DNA of 64,000 nt. Source: Streptomyces sp. NRRL F-5122 (GTDB lineage: Bacteria > Actinomycetota > Actinomycetes > Streptomycetales > Streptomycetaceae). Under the pieces are notes generated by a model. That model was not told where the DNA came from. It was given only the letters and a program-made list of their open reading frames with translations, and ran no database searches. A program made the position numbers and the translations under genes. How positions within the stretch are numbered: position 1 is the stretch's first letter; the number at the start of each line of letters is the position of its first letter. Positions 36,244-44,922 of this stretch are shown one piece after another. The stretch lies in NCBI RefSeq assembly GCF_001507435.1, contig NZ_LMWH01000245.1:1-64000 (forward strand), written 5' to 3'.

Positions 36244-37136
36244 CCGGCTGGCACGCGCCCGACGACCTGGTCACCCGCTATGCAGACGACGCGCTGCCGG
36301 AGCCGGACGCGTGGTCGCTGGAGAAGCATCTGGAGGAGTGCGGCAGTTGCGCGACACGCGTGTCGCGGGCGGTACGGGAAACGGCGGCGGGCGCTGTCCT
36401 GGTGGACGTGCGGACGGCGGTACTGGCAGCGGCTCCCGTCCCGGCCCCCGCAAGGCGCGTGTCGAACGCCCGGCTGTGGTCGCCGCGCGTCTTCCTCCCC
36501 TCCTCCCGCCCCCGTCTGGCCCGCGTCCTGTGGGCCGCCGGCCCCGCCGTCCGCGGAGCCTGGCCGGCGGCCGTGCTGCTCGTGGCCCTCGGAGCTGTCG
36601 CGCTGGCACATGCGGGCGGTTTCGACGGGACTCGGCCGCTGCTGCTCGCCGTCGCGCCGGTCGTGCCCGTCGCAGGGGTCGCCCTCTCCTACGGGGCGCA
36701 CGCCGACCCGCTGCACGAGATCGTGACGGCCACCCCCTCCGGAGGCCTGCGACTGGTGCTGACGCGCACGGCCGCCGTGCTGGCCGTGAGCTTGCCGCTG
36801 CTGACCCTTGCCGGGCTGCTGCTGCCCGCATCCGGCGCGCCGGGCGCGGCCGCCTGGCTGCTGCCCGGGCTCGCACTGACATCGGCCTCGCTGGCCCTCG
36901 GCTCCTACGTCGGTTGCCGCACCGCGACGGCCGTGATCGCGGGCGGCTGGCTCTGCGCCGTGCCTGCCCGGGCACTCGCCGCCCACGGCGGCCACCCGAC
37001 GGCCCGCCTCGCCGAGCAACTCTCCCGCTGCCTCGACGGGGCCCCGGCGCAGGGCGCCTGGGCGGCCGCGGCCACGCTCTGCGTCGCCCTGCTGGTCGCC
37101 CGCCGGGCCACCTTCGACCACGGGGAGCAGCGTTGA
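36240..37136 (+). CDS. Zinc-finger anti-sigma factor with multi-pass membrane domain
   Basis: A 298-residue protein overlapping the sigma gene by 4 bases (ATGA). The N-terminal LEKHLEECGSCATRV is the HxxxCxxC motif of ZAS-type anti-sigma factors that bind ECF sigma factors and respond to redox or envelope signals. Unlike usual single-pass RsrA/RseA types, the C-terminal part has about six hydrophobic segments (residues 105-285) and resembles an ABC-type permease or transporter-associated membrane protein. It may therefore couple sigma release to the membrane ABC transporter encoded downstream (inference). Confidence 0.8.
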   Translation: MTGWHAPDDLVTRYADDALPEPDAWSLEKHLEECGSCATRVSRAVRETAAGAVLVDVRTAVLAAAPVPAPARRVSNARLWSPRVFLPSSRPRLARVLWAAGPAVRGAWPAAVLLVALGAVALAHAGGFDGTRPLLLAVAPVVPVAGVALSYGAHADPLHEIVTATPSGGLRLVLTRTAAVLAVSLPLLTLAGLLLPASGAPGAAAWLLPGLALTSASLALGSYVGCRTATAVIAGGWLCAVPARALAAHGGHPTARLAEQLSRCLDGAPAQGAWAAAATLCVALLVARRATFDHGEQR

Positions 37137-37197
37137 CGACCCGAGAGCCCCTGTACGAGCCCACCGGCGCGCGTCGCCGCCCCCCTCTGGAGAAGCG

Positions 37198-37974
37198 TTG
37201 AGCACGATACGAGTGACCGGTCTGCGTGTGCGGCACCGCAGGACCACCGCCCTCGACGGGGTCGACCTCGCGTTCGGCCCGGGCGTGCACGGACTGCTGG
37301 GCCCCAATGCCGCGGGCAAGACATCCCTGATCCGCGTCCTCGCCACGGTGGCCGCACCGAGCGACGGCCGGGTGGAGATCCTCGGAGAGGATGTCGGCGA
37401 CCACCGCCGTCGTGGCAGGGTGCGCGGTCGTCTGGGCTATCTGCCCCAGGAGTTCGGCTACTACCCGGGGTTCACGGTGCGCGAGTTCGTCTCGTACGTG
37501 GCCTGGCTGAAGGAGATGCCGGCCACCGCCACCCCGGCAGCCGTGGAACGGGCCGTGGCCCGGGTCGGGCTGACCGACCGCATCGACGCGAAGATCAGGA
37601 CACTGTCCGGCGGCATGATCCGCCGCGTCGGTATCGCCCAGGCCGTCGTCAACGAACCGCACATCCTGCTGTTCGACGAGCCGACGGCCGGACTCGACCC
37701 CGAGCAGCGGGTGGAGTTCCGTGCATTGCTGCGCCGGCTGGGCGCCGACGCCACGGTGATCGTCTCCACCCATCTGGTGGAGGACGTGGCCGCCGCCTGC
37801 ACGGAGGTCACCCTTGTGGACGCGGGGCAGATCGCCTACCGCGGCACCCCCGGGTCGCTGGCCGCGCTCGGCGGATCGGAAGACGGCAGTGGTGACAGCG
37901 CGATCGAACGTGGGTTCATGGCGGCGTTGCGGGCGCACCGCGCACCGTCGGCCGCCCGGGAGGTCTCGCCATGA
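37198..37974 (+). CDS. ABC transporter ATP-binding protein
   Basis: A 258-residue ATPase. Walker A is GPNAAGKTS, the signature is LSGGMIRRVGIAQ, Walker B is ILLFDEPTAGLD and the H-loop is STHLVED. It belongs to the drug- or bacitracin-exporter-like group that works with separate membrane subunits. The start is TTG, with GGAG 5 bases upstream; there is no other in-frame start near. It overlaps the next gene by 4 bases. Substrate unknown. Confidence 0.9.
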   Translation: MSTIRVTGLRVRHRRTTALDGVDLAFGPGVHGLLGPNAAGKTSLIRVLATVAAPSDGRVEILGEDVGDHRRRGRVRGRLGYLPQEFGYYPGFTVREFVSYVAWLKEMPATATPAAVERAVARVGLTDRIDAKIRTLSGGMIRRVGIAQAVVNEPHILLFDEPTAGLDPEQRVEFRALLRRLGADATVIVSTHLVEDVAAACTEVTLVDAGQIAYRGTPGSLAALGGSEDGSGDSAIERGFMAALRAHRAPSAAREVSP

Positions 37975-39305
37975 CTCTCACGGCCGATGGCAGGAAGCCG
38001 CCCGCGCGCCCGCTTCACCCCCTGCGCGCCGAAGTCGTCCGCGGCTTCGCCCCCTGGACCGGAGCCGTCGTGCTGCTGACGCTCGGCGTGCTGCTGACCG
38101 GCACTTCCGCGCGGTGGCAGGGCGGCTGGGCCGAGACCCGCTCCCAGCTGCACGACTCGATGCTCGTGATCGCCCCCCTCACGGCAGCCGCGGGCTGCCT
38201 GCAGGGCGGGCGGGAACGCCGGCGCCGTACCGACGAGCTGTGGGAGACCGCCGTACGCGGGCGACTCGCACGGTTCCTCGCGTCGGCCATGCCGGTCGCG
38301 CTGTGGGCTGCCGCCGGGTTCGCGGCTGCAGCGGCCCTGGCCCTGCTCGCCACCTGGCCCTACGCCCAGGGCGATCGTCCGCACCTCGGCCTGCTGCCGG
38401 GGGACGCGGTGCTGCTGGCGGCCTGTGCGGTGGCGGGTCATGTCGTGGGGCGGCTCGTGGCCTGGCGGCCGGCGGCCCCTGTGCTCGCGATGGCGGGGTA
38501 CCTCGTTCTGGCCGTTCCGGCGATGGCCTCCCCTGGGGCCGGCCGCCATCTGGACGCGGCCTTTCCGGCGCCGGTCGGTTCGGACCCGGTCTGGTGGCAG
38601 CCGGTGGTGATGGCGGTGTGGACCGGCGGTCTGGCGTCGGCAGCGGTACTGGCGTACGCCGCCCGGCGCCGGTACACGGCGCTGGTACCACTCGCCGCGG
38701 CGATCGCCGCCGGCGCCCTTCTGGTACGGACCGGGGACGGTCTGTGGCACGACGACCCGCTCGCGAGCCGTCAGGTCTGCGACACGTCGACCACACCCCA
38801 GATCTGTGTGAACGCCCGCTACGAGGGCCTGTTGCCCCAAATACGTGGGGCCCTGTCAGAAGTCGTCGGTCGACTGGAGGGCGTGCAGAACCTTCCGGTC
38901 CGGTTCGAGGACCGTCCGGGCGCGCCGCGACACGGCGAAGCGCAGTTGCCGATGCTGGCGCCGTTCGGCTGGTCCGTCGTCCGGGGGCGGTTGACCGATC
39001 CGAAGCAGTACGCGTGGGAGGCGGTGGTGGAGCTGGAGGGCCGCGGCGACTGCGAGAGCACAGTGGACCCGCGCGTGCGCAGGGCGGACGACGCGGTCGA
39101 GCACTATCTGGCCCCCGGCCCTCACCAGGAATACTTCGACAAACTGGCAGCCGAGGGCAGTGCCGCCGAGCGCGCCGAGCTGACGGCCAGGCAACGGGCC
39201 AGGGCCCGGCTGGCGTCCATGGGCGAGGAGGAGCGCCGCATCTGGCTGTCGGCGTACTTCGCGACGGCAGGCAGCTGCGGTGCGCGGGGGGTGCCGGCCC
39301 TGTGA
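37971..39305 (+). CDS. ABC transporter membrane protein with C-terminal soluble domain
   Basis: A 444-residue protein with about six membrane segments in residues 28-255, followed by a soluble domain of roughly 180 residues with three or four cysteines (RQVCDTSTTPQICVNARYEG, GRGDCEST, TAGSCGARG). The membrane half resembles ABC-2-type exporter subunits. The orientation suggests the cysteine-containing domain is outside, where disulfides could form. It overlaps the ATPase gene and the following small membrane gene. Likely permease of the transporter; substrate unknown. Confidence 0.75.
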   Translation: MTLTADGRKPPARPLHPLRAEVVRGFAPWTGAVVLLTLGVLLTGTSARWQGGWAETRSQLHDSMLVIAPLTAAAGCLQGGRERRRRTDELWETAVRGRLARFLASAMPVALWAAAGFAAAAALALLATWPYAQGDRPHLGLLPGDAVLLAACAVAGHVVGRLVAWRPAAPVLAMAGYLVLAVPAMASPGAGRHLDAAFPAPVGSDPVWWQPVVMAVWTGGLASAAVLAYAARRRYTALVPLAAAIAAGALLVRTGDGLWHDDPLASRQVCDTSTTPQICVNARYEGLLPQIRGALSEVVGRLEGVQNLPVRFEDRPGAPRHGEAQLPMLAPFGWSVVRGRLTDPKQYAWEAVVELEGRGDCESTVDPRVRRADDAVEHYLAPGPHQEYFDKLAAEGSAAERAELTARQRARARLASMGEEERRIWLSAYFATAGSCGARGVPAL

Positions 39306-39910
39306 CGGCCATCGGTCCCCGGCTGTACGCCCGCTCCCGCGCGCTGTGGCCCACCCTCGCGGCGCTCGTCGGGACCACCGGATTCGCCCTGTGGGCCGCA
39401 CACCTCATGGACGCCTACCTGGACCCGTCCCGGCGGGTGCCGGTCGTGGCACTGGCCCCGCTCATGGCCGCCGCCGTGATCGGTACGAGCCTGTACACGG
39501 CGTCCGACGAACTGGACCGCACCGCCGTCCGCCCGTGGTGGCCGCGGCGACTGGTGCAGTTGCTGGGCCTGAGCGCTGTGGCGGCCGCGCTGCTGCCGAC
39601 GGCCGTGCTCGGTGACACGCTCGTCTTCGGGCCGCCTGCCATGATCCGCAACACGCTGGGCAGCACGGGCGTCACGGCGGCCGCGGCCGTGCTGTTCGGC
39701 GCACGGCTGAGCTGGCTGCCGGCTTTCGGCTATGTGAGTGCGGTGTACCTGGCCTCCGGCGGCGCGCGCGGACCTGCGGTCACGGTGTGGGCCTGGCCGA
39801 TGCAGCCGGGCCCACAGACGGGCGCCTGGGCGGCCGCCCTCGCCGCCTTCGCCGCGGGCGGAGCCCTGTACGTGGCACGCGGAGCGCGCCCCGAGGGGGC
39901 CCGCGTCTGA
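39302..39910 (+). CDS. Second integral membrane component of the ABC operon
   Basis: A 202-residue protein with five or six hydrophobic helices (for example LWPTLAALVGTTGFALWAAH and VVALAPLMAAAVIGTSLYTA). The GTG start overlaps the previous stop (GTGA), so it is coupled. It has no domain I can name; it probably forms the transporter with the proteins at 37198 and 37971. The stop codon lies in the loop of a hairpin that ends the operon. Confidence 0.7.
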   Translation: MTAIGPRLYARSRALWPTLAALVGTTGFALWAAHLMDAYLDPSRRVPVVALAPLMAAAVIGTSLYTASDELDRTAVRPWWPRRLVQLLGLSAVAAALLPTAVLGDTLVFGPPAMIRNTLGSTGVTAAAAVLFGARLSWLPAFGYVSAVYLASGGARGPAVTVWAWPMQPGPQTGAWAAALAAFAAGGALYVARGARPEGARV

Positions 39911-39920
39911 GACGCGGGCC
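39898..39920 (+). terminator. Operon terminator with the stop codon as its loop
   Basis: GGCCCGCGTC (39898-39907) and GACGCGGGCC (39911-39920) pair perfectly; the three loop bases TGA are the stop codon of the last ABC-operon gene. Confidence 0.65.
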
Positions 39921-39925
39921 TCCTC

Positions 39926-39947
39926 TCCGGGTATGCAAAAGCCCGGA
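39926..39947 (-). terminator. Terminator-like hairpin for the HNH gene
   Basis: TCCGGG (39926-39931) and CCCGGA (39942-39947) flank a 10-base loop, immediately beyond the HNH stop on the minus strand. Confidence 0.4.
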
Positions 39948-39950
39948 TCG

Positions 39951-40487
39951 TCAGGCGGAAATGCCGTCGATCCGGGCCAAGGCGTCGTCCGCGCCGAACG
40001 GCTGCAGGTATGGCAGCCAGCGCGGGTCCCTATGCCCGGTGCCGATGATGCGCCAGGCCAGCCCTGTGGGTGGAGCGGGTTTGTGGCGCAGGCGCCAGCC
40101 CAGCTCGAACAGGTGCCGGTCGGCTTTGACGTGATTGCAGCGGCGACAGGACGCCACCACGTTGTCCCAGACGTGCTGACCACCGCGGCTGCGCGGAATG
40201 ACGTGGTCGACGCTGGTTGCGACGCCACCGCAGTACATGCACCGGCCGCCGTCGCGCGCGAACAGCGCGCGCCGGGTAAGAGGAACGGGCCCCCGATAGG
40301 GAACCCGCACGAATCGCTTCAGCCGGACCACGCTGGGTGCGGGGACAGTAACGGTTGCGCTGTGCATAAAGGCGCCGGACTCCTCGAGGCAGATGGCCTT
40401 GTTCTCGAGGACGAGGACGAGCGCGCGGCGGAGCGGTACGACGCCGAGTGGCTCGTACGACGCGTTGAGGACCAGGACGTGCGGCAC
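39951..40487 (-). CDS. HNH endonuclease
   Basis: A 178-residue HNH nuclease. CMYCGG (Cys83, Cys86) and CRRCN (Cys114, Cys117) form the structural zinc site; VDHVIPRSRGG (His95) and DNVVASC (Asn109) make the beta-beta-alpha metal motif. The N-terminal VLVLNASYEPLGVVPLRRAL is the conserved segment of a very common housekeeping HNH group in actinobacteria, whose role is unknown. GTG at 40487 follows AAGGAGG 5 bases upstream and matches family starts, so the longer frame is rejected. Not obviously part of a mobile element. Confidence 0.88.
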   Translation of the reverse strand: MPHVLVLNASYEPLGVVPLRRALVLVLENKAICLEESGAFMHSATVTVPAPSVVRLKRFVRVPYRGPVPLTRRALFARDGGRCMYCGGVATSVDHVIPRSRGGQHVWDNVVASCRRCNHVKADRHLFELGWRLRHKPAPPTGLAWRIIGTGHRDPRWLPYLQPFGADDALARIDGISA

Positions 40488-40810
40488 GGATGCCTCCTTG
40501 TACGCCGGCGGCGCGTGGCTCGCGCCGGGACGATCTGCAGCCAGTTTCCCCTCATGCCTGGTGGAAGCGCCACCATGTCCCGGTAACGGGCTGGGAGTGT
40601 TTTCGACCACACCTCAAGCATTCCCCGAGATGCGCCCCGTGACTTCTCCGGGTGAGCACCGTCTCTCCTCGCCACTTCGGCATGATCCTCACACGATGCC
40701 CCGTTAGTGTGGTGGGGCTGCCCATCCGGTGACCTCTCCGTGACCTCGCCGACCCTGACGACCGTGCCCGCTCGTGCCGGAGGCAGACGCTGCACCAGGA
40801 GGTACCTGCC
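40488..40810. other. Divergent intergenic region, HNH / MscS
   Basis: 323 bases. No gene is credible here. It must hold promoters for both flanking genes. A TAGTGT box at 40705-40710 is a possible -10 for the channel gene, without a matching -35. Confidence 0.4.
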
Positions 40811-41908
40811 GTGTCCCTGACCGCGCTGTCGTTCGCCGGCGCTGCCAGTCCTTCGCCGTCGCCGTCGCAGTCGACGCCTCCGGCGGTCCCCACCCTCCAG
40901 GACGCCCAGGAGAGTGCGACGAACGCCGCGAGCTGGGTCCAGCAGAACTGGTCCACGTGGCTCGCGATCGGTCTCAGGGTCCTGCTGATCCTGGTGGTCG
41001 CGGCGGTACTGAGAGTGATGGTGCGGCGGGCGATCACCAAGCTGATCGACCGTATGACCCGCACCGTCCAGGCGGTGGACGGCACGGCGCTCGGCGGCCT
41101 GCTGGTGAACGCGGAGCGCCGCAGGCAGCGCTCGCAGGCGATCGGCTCGGTGCTCCGCTCGGTGGCGTCGTTCCTCATCCTGGGCACCGCGGCACTGATG
41201 GTCCTGTCGACCTTCCAGATCAATCTGGCGCCGCTGCTCGCGTCCGCCGGTGTCGCGGGTGTGGCCATCGGTTTCGGCGCGCGCAACCTGGTGACGGACT
41301 TCCTGTCCGGCGTGTTCATGATCCTGGAGGACCAGTACGGCGTCGGCGACAGCATCGACGCGGGCGTGGCCTCCGGCGAGGTGATAGAGGTGGGCCTGCG
41401 GGTGACCAAGCTGCGCGGCGACAACGGCGAGATCTGGTACGTCCGCAACGGCGAGGTCAAGCGCATCGGCAACCTCTCGCAGGGCTGGGCGACCGCCGGA
41501 GTGGATGTGACCGTCCGCCCCAGTGAGGACCTGGACCGGGTGAAGGCGATCCTCGAGGCGGTGGCCGAGCAGATGAGCAAGGACGAGCCCTGGAACGAGC
41601 GCCTGTGGGGGCCGATCGAGGTACTCGGCCTGGACAGCGTGCTGCTGGAATCGATGGTGGTCCGCCTCACGGCGAAGACGATGCCGGGCAAGGCCCTGTC
41701 GGTGGAGCGCGAGTTGCGCTGGCGCATCAAGCGGGCCTTCGACGAGGCGGGCATCCGCATAGTGGGCGGCCTGCCGACGGTCGAGGCGCTGGAGGCCGCT
41801 CCCGACCCGGCGGCCACGGTGGCGGCCCCCTCGGTCTACTCCAACACTGCCTCGCCCCAGGCGGAGGCGGCGGCGCCGATCGCGTCACCGCGGCCGGCGG
41901 CGCGGTAG
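40811..41908 (+). CDS. MscS-family mechanosensitive channel
   Basis: A 365-residue small-conductance mechanosensitive channel. A Ser/Pro-rich N-terminal extension comes first; it is followed by membrane helices about 48-70, 115-135 and the pore helix region (LLASAGVAGVAIGFGARNLV, then DFLSGVFMILEDQYGVGD). The beta domain carries the VGLRVTKLRGDNGEIWYVRNGEV signature (two parts). It releases solutes on hypo-osmotic shock. The GTG start has AGGAGG 8 bases upstream. The C-terminal 50 residues are Ala/Pro-rich and probably disordered. Ends at a textbook terminator. Confidence 0.9.
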   Translation: MSLTALSFAGAASPSPSPSQSTPPAVPTLQDAQESATNAASWVQQNWSTWLAIGLRVLLILVVAAVLRVMVRRAITKLIDRMTRTVQAVDGTALGGLLVNAERRRQRSQAIGSVLRSVASFLILGTAALMVLSTFQINLAPLLASAGVAGVAIGFGARNLVTDFLSGVFMILEDQYGVGDSIDAGVASGEVIEVGLRVTKLRGDNGEIWYVRNGEVKRIGNLSQGWATAGVDVTVRPSEDLDRVKAILEAVAEQMSKDEPWNERLWGPIEVLGLDSVLLESMVVRLTAKTMPGKALSVERELRWRIKRAFDEAGIRIVGGLPTVEALEAAPDPAATVAAPSVYSNTASPQAEAAAPIASPRPAAR

Positions 41909-41924
41909 CGGTCCGACGACAAGG

Positions 41925-41960
41925 AGGCGGCGCCCGGTGTCCACCGGGCGCCGCCTTTTT
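41925..41960 (+). terminator. Strong rho-independent terminator after mscS-type gene
   Basis: AGGCGGCGCCCGGTG (41925-41939) pairs perfectly with its complement at 41942-41956 and is followed by a run of five T residues, uncommon in this high-GC genome. Confidence 0.92.
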
Positions 41961-42124
41961 CGTGCCCGAAGGCCGTCGCCCCCGGGTCGGGCCATGGCGG
42001 TCCGCCGGACGAACCGTGCGCGCCATCGGCCCCTGGGCACCGGCTCCAGCCGTCCGACCGGCCGGGCCAGGCGCCCGCCTTCAAGGCCGTCAGGTAACGA
42101 GTTGGTTGCCGCCAGTGGCCGGTA

Positions 42125-42154
42125 TTGACGCCTTCGTAGCGGCGGGCCTACCTT
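42125..42154 (+). promoter_or_regulatory. Vegetative-type promoter of the csn operon
   Basis: TTGACG (42125-42130) and TACCTT (42149-42154) with an 18-base spacer fit sigma-HrdB. The expected transcription start is about 42161, just before the operator. Confidence 0.7.
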
Positions 42155-42165
42155 CCTGTCACCAA

Positions 42166-42180
42166 TAGGAAACTTTCCTA
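42166..42180. promoter_or_regulatory. Perfect palindromic operator, probable CsnR box
   Basis: TAGGAAACTTTCCTA is a perfect dyad of 7-bp arms around one C. It covers the region just downstream of the predicted start site, where bound repressor would block transcription. A palindrome of the AGGAAA-N-TTTCCT type is the operator form I recall for the ROK repressor CsnR of streptomycetes. Confidence 0.85.
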
Positions 42181-42295
42181 ACAGTGATCTCCAGGGGCCG
42201 CCCCGAACACGGGAAATCCCCCGAACGATCACCCGGTGGACTTCCCGGCGGCCCCGCTGAGAAGCTGGGCCGTTGAAAGGCAGGTGGCGACACAC

Positions 42296-43507
42296 ATGGC
42301 AGGATCCGCCGGCACACCGGGCACCCCGCGTGTGTTGCGCGCCATGAACGACCGCGCCGCCCTGGACCTCCTCCTGGAGCACGGTCCGCTCAGCCGCACC
42401 CGCATCGGCAAGCTCACCGGACTGTCCAAGCCCACCGCCTCCCAGCTCCTCGCACGCCTCGAGGCGGCCGGTCTCGTCCTGATGACCGGCACGAGCGAGG
42501 GCCGGCCGGGCCCGAGCGCACAGCTGTACGTCGTCAACCCGGCCGCCGCGCATGTCGCCGCCCTCGACGTCACCCCCGAACGCATCCTCGCCGCCGTCGC
42601 CGACATCACCGGCAGAACGGTGGGCGAGCACAGACTGTCCACCCCGGGCCGCCGCCCCTCCCAACCCGTCGTACGCCAGGTCACCGACGCGCTCGAGGGC
42701 GCCGTGAAGGCCGCCGGGCTCGCCGTCTCCGACGTGCACCGGGTGGTCATCGGCACCCCGGGCGCCTTCGACCCCAACACCGGCCGGCTGCGCTACGCCT
42801 CCCACCTGCCCGGCTGGCACACCCCCGCGCTGCTCGACGAACTCGCGGCCGGCCTCCCGATGCCCGTCGAGTACGAGAACGACGTCAACCTCGTCGCCCT
42901 GGCCGAACAGCGGCTCGGCGCGGCCAAGGGCCACGCGGACTTCGTCCTGCTGTGGAACGAAGGCGGTCTCGGTGCCGCACTCGTCCTCGGTGGCCGGCTG
43001 CACCGCGGCTGGACCGGCGGCGCCGGCGAGGTCGGATTCCTGCCGGTCCCCGGGGCTCCCCTGGTCCGCCAGGTGACGAAGGCCAACAGCGGCGGCTACC
43101 AGGAACTGGCGGGCTCCCAGGCCATCCCCCGGCTCGCCCGCGAACTCGGTGTCACGGACGTGCCCTCCGGTCCGTACACCGAGGTCGCCGCCACCCTCGT
43201 CGCCCTGGGCGCCGACAGCACCACCGGCCCCCACCGACGGCTCCTGGAGACGTACGCGACCCGGCTGGCCACCGGCCTCGCCGCGCTCGTCTCCGTGCTC
43301 GACCCCGAACTCGTCGTCCTCAGCGGCGCCTCGCTCACCGCCGGAGGCGAGCCGCTGCGCACCCTGCTCCAGGCCGAACTGGAGGAGCTGGCCGCGTCCC
43401 GGCCGCGCCTCGTCGTCGGCGATGTACGCGAACACCCCGTACTGCGAGGCGCGTTGGAGAGCGCCCTCGCAACCACCCGCGACGAGGTCTTCGACACCTC
43501 GCGCTGA
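42296..43507 (+). CDS. csnR: ROK-family transcriptional repressor CsnR
   Basis: A 403-residue ROK regulator. The N-terminal winged helix (LLLEHGPLSRTRIGKLTGLS, KPTASQLLARLEAAGL) binds DNA. The C-terminal sugar-kinase-like domain (about 90-400) has the DVTPERILAAVADITG start but not a fully intact zinc cluster. It controls its own operon for chitosan-oligosaccharide uptake; in S. coelicolor the orthologue SCO2657 represses csn genes and is released by chitosan oligosaccharides. ATG at 42296 is preferred over in-frame GTG at 42284 on ribosome-site spacing. No second operator lies between csnR and csnE, so all six genes are probably one transcript. Confidence 0.9.
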   Translation: MAGSAGTPGTPRVLRAMNDRAALDLLLEHGPLSRTRIGKLTGLSKPTASQLLARLEAAGLVLMTGTSEGRPGPSAQLYVVNPAAAHVAALDVTPERILAAVADITGRTVGEHRLSTPGRRPSQPVVRQVTDALEGAVKAAGLAVSDVHRVVIGTPGAFDPNTGRLRYASHLPGWHTPALLDELAAGLPMPVEYENDVNLVALAEQRLGAAKGHADFVLLWNEGGLGAALVLGGRLHRGWTGGAGEVGFLPVPGAPLVRQVTKANSGGYQELAGSQAIPRLARELGVTDVPSGPYTEVAATLVALGADSTTGPHRRLLETYATRLATGLAALVSVLDPELVVLSGASLTAGGEPLRTLLQAELEELAASRPRLVVGDVREHPVLRGALESALATTRDEVFDTSR

Positions 43508-43576
43508 GCCATGGGCGCCGGCCCCGGCACCCGCTCCGGTCGAATCACACCCAGCCCGTCCCAGGGAGACCCCGTC

Positions 43577-44920
43577 ATGCCCGAAGTCATGCCCAAAGTG
43601 ATCCGAAAGACGGCTTTCGCCCTCACCGCGTCCCTCGCACTCCTCACCACCGCCTGTACCGGTCAGTCCTCCTCCGGCGCGAACGACGACGCCTCCAAGG
43701 ACACCACCATCAACTTCTGGCACGCCTGGAGCGCGCCCTCCGAGACGAAGGCCGTGAAGGACCTGATCGCGGGCTTCGAGAAGGCGCACCCGAACATCCA
43801 CGTCAATGTCGTCGCCAACATGACCGACGACAAGATGAACCAGGCCCTGCGCACCGGCGGCGACAAGGCCCCCGACGTCATCTCCTCCTTCACCACCAAT
43901 AACGTCGGCAAGTTCTGCTCCTCCGACGCCCTGATCGACCTCAACCCGTTCTTCAAGGAGTCCGGCGTCGACCCGGACGCCACCTTCCCGAAGGCGATGA
44001 ACGAGTACACCCAGTACGACGGCAACCGCTGCACGGTGCCGCTGCTCGGTGACGCCTACGGGCTCTACTACAACAAGACGGCCTTCGAGAAGGCGGGCAT
44101 CACGAACCCGCCCAAGACCTGGAGCGAGTTCGAGGCCGACGCCAAGAAGCTGACGATCCCCGCCGGGGACGGCTACAAGCAGCTCGGATTCATGCCGGAC
44201 TACCACGGCTGGGAGACCACCACCGAGCACTACTTCGCGCAGTTCTCCCCGACGTACTTCGACACGAGCGGCAAGTCCGGCCTCGCCAAGGACCCGGCGT
44301 TCAAGGCCGGATTCACGCTCCAGAAGAAGCTGGTCGACGAACTGGGCGGATTCCAGAAGCTGGAGAAGTACCGCTCCAAGCTCGGCGACGAGTGGGGTCC
44401 CAAGCACCCCTTCCACACCGGCCAGGTCGCCATGCAGCTGGACGGCGAGTGGCGCCTGGGCATGGCCCTGGACGCGAAGCCGAAGTTCGACATCGGCGTG
44501 GCCCCGCTGCCCGTGCCCGACGACCAGGCCGACCAGTACGGCAAGGGCTACATCACCGGCACCATCGCCGGCATCGCAGCCACCAGCAAGAAGCAGAACG
44601 CGGCCTGGGAACTGGTGAAGTACATGACCACGGACACGGACGCGGTCGTCGGCTTCTCCAACGCCATCCACAACGTGCCCTCCACGCTGGAGGCGCTGAA
44701 GTCCCCGAAGCTGAAGTACGACCCGCGCTTCAAGACGTTCCTGGACATCGCGGCGAACCCGAACTCGACCACGACGCCCGCCTCCATCAACGGCGGCCAG
44801 TACCTCGTGACCATCCAGCAGTTCGGCTACGACTACGAGAGCGGCAAGGTCACGGACCTCGACGCGGGCCTCGCCGGCGCGGCCAAGCAGATCGACACGG
44901 ACATCGCGCAGGCGAAGTAG
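43577..44920 (+). CDS. csnE: Sugar-binding lipoprotein of ABC transporter, CsnE
   Basis: A 447-residue extracellular solute-binding protein (family 1). The signal peptide ends in LLTTAC, giving a lipidated Cys27. INFWHAWSAPSETKAVKDLI and DAYGLYYNKTAFEKAG are typical of oligosaccharide binders. It captures D-glucosamine oligosaccharides released from chitosan and hands them to CsnFG (from the S. coelicolor orthologue SCO2658). ATG at 43577 follows GGGAG 8 bases upstream. No ATPase gene is in the operon; a shared MsiK-type ATPase encoded elsewhere presumably energises transport. Confidence 0.92.
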   Translation: MPEVMPKVIRKTAFALTASLALLTTACTGQSSSGANDDASKDTTINFWHAWSAPSETKAVKDLIAGFEKAHPNIHVNVVANMTDDKMNQALRTGGDKAPDVISSFTTNNVGKFCSSDALIDLNPFFKESGVDPDATFPKAMNEYTQYDGNRCTVPLLGDAYGLYYNKTAFEKAGITNPPKTWSEFEADAKKLTIPAGDGYKQLGFMPDYHGWETTTEHYFAQFSPTYFDTSGKSGLAKDPAFKAGFTLQKKLVDELGGFQKLEKYRSKLGDEWGPKHPFHTGQVAMQLDGEWRLGMALDAKPKFDIGVAPLPVPDDQADQYGKGYITGTIAGIAATSKKQNAAWELVKYMTTDTDAVVGFSNAIHNVPSTLEALKSPKLKYDPRFKTFLDIAANPNSTTTPASINGGQYLVTIQQFGYDYESGKVTDLDAGLAGAAKQIDTDIAQAK

Positions 44921-44922
44921 CG

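Noticed and set aside
39951..40487. HNH nuclease as part of a homing or mobile element
   Set aside because: The protein belongs to a chromosomal housekeeping group and there are no element borders, integrase or repeats around it.
43508..43576. Second CsnR operator between csnR and csnE
   Set aside because: No AGGAAA-N-TTTCCT-like dyad is present; the spacer only carries a ribosome site.
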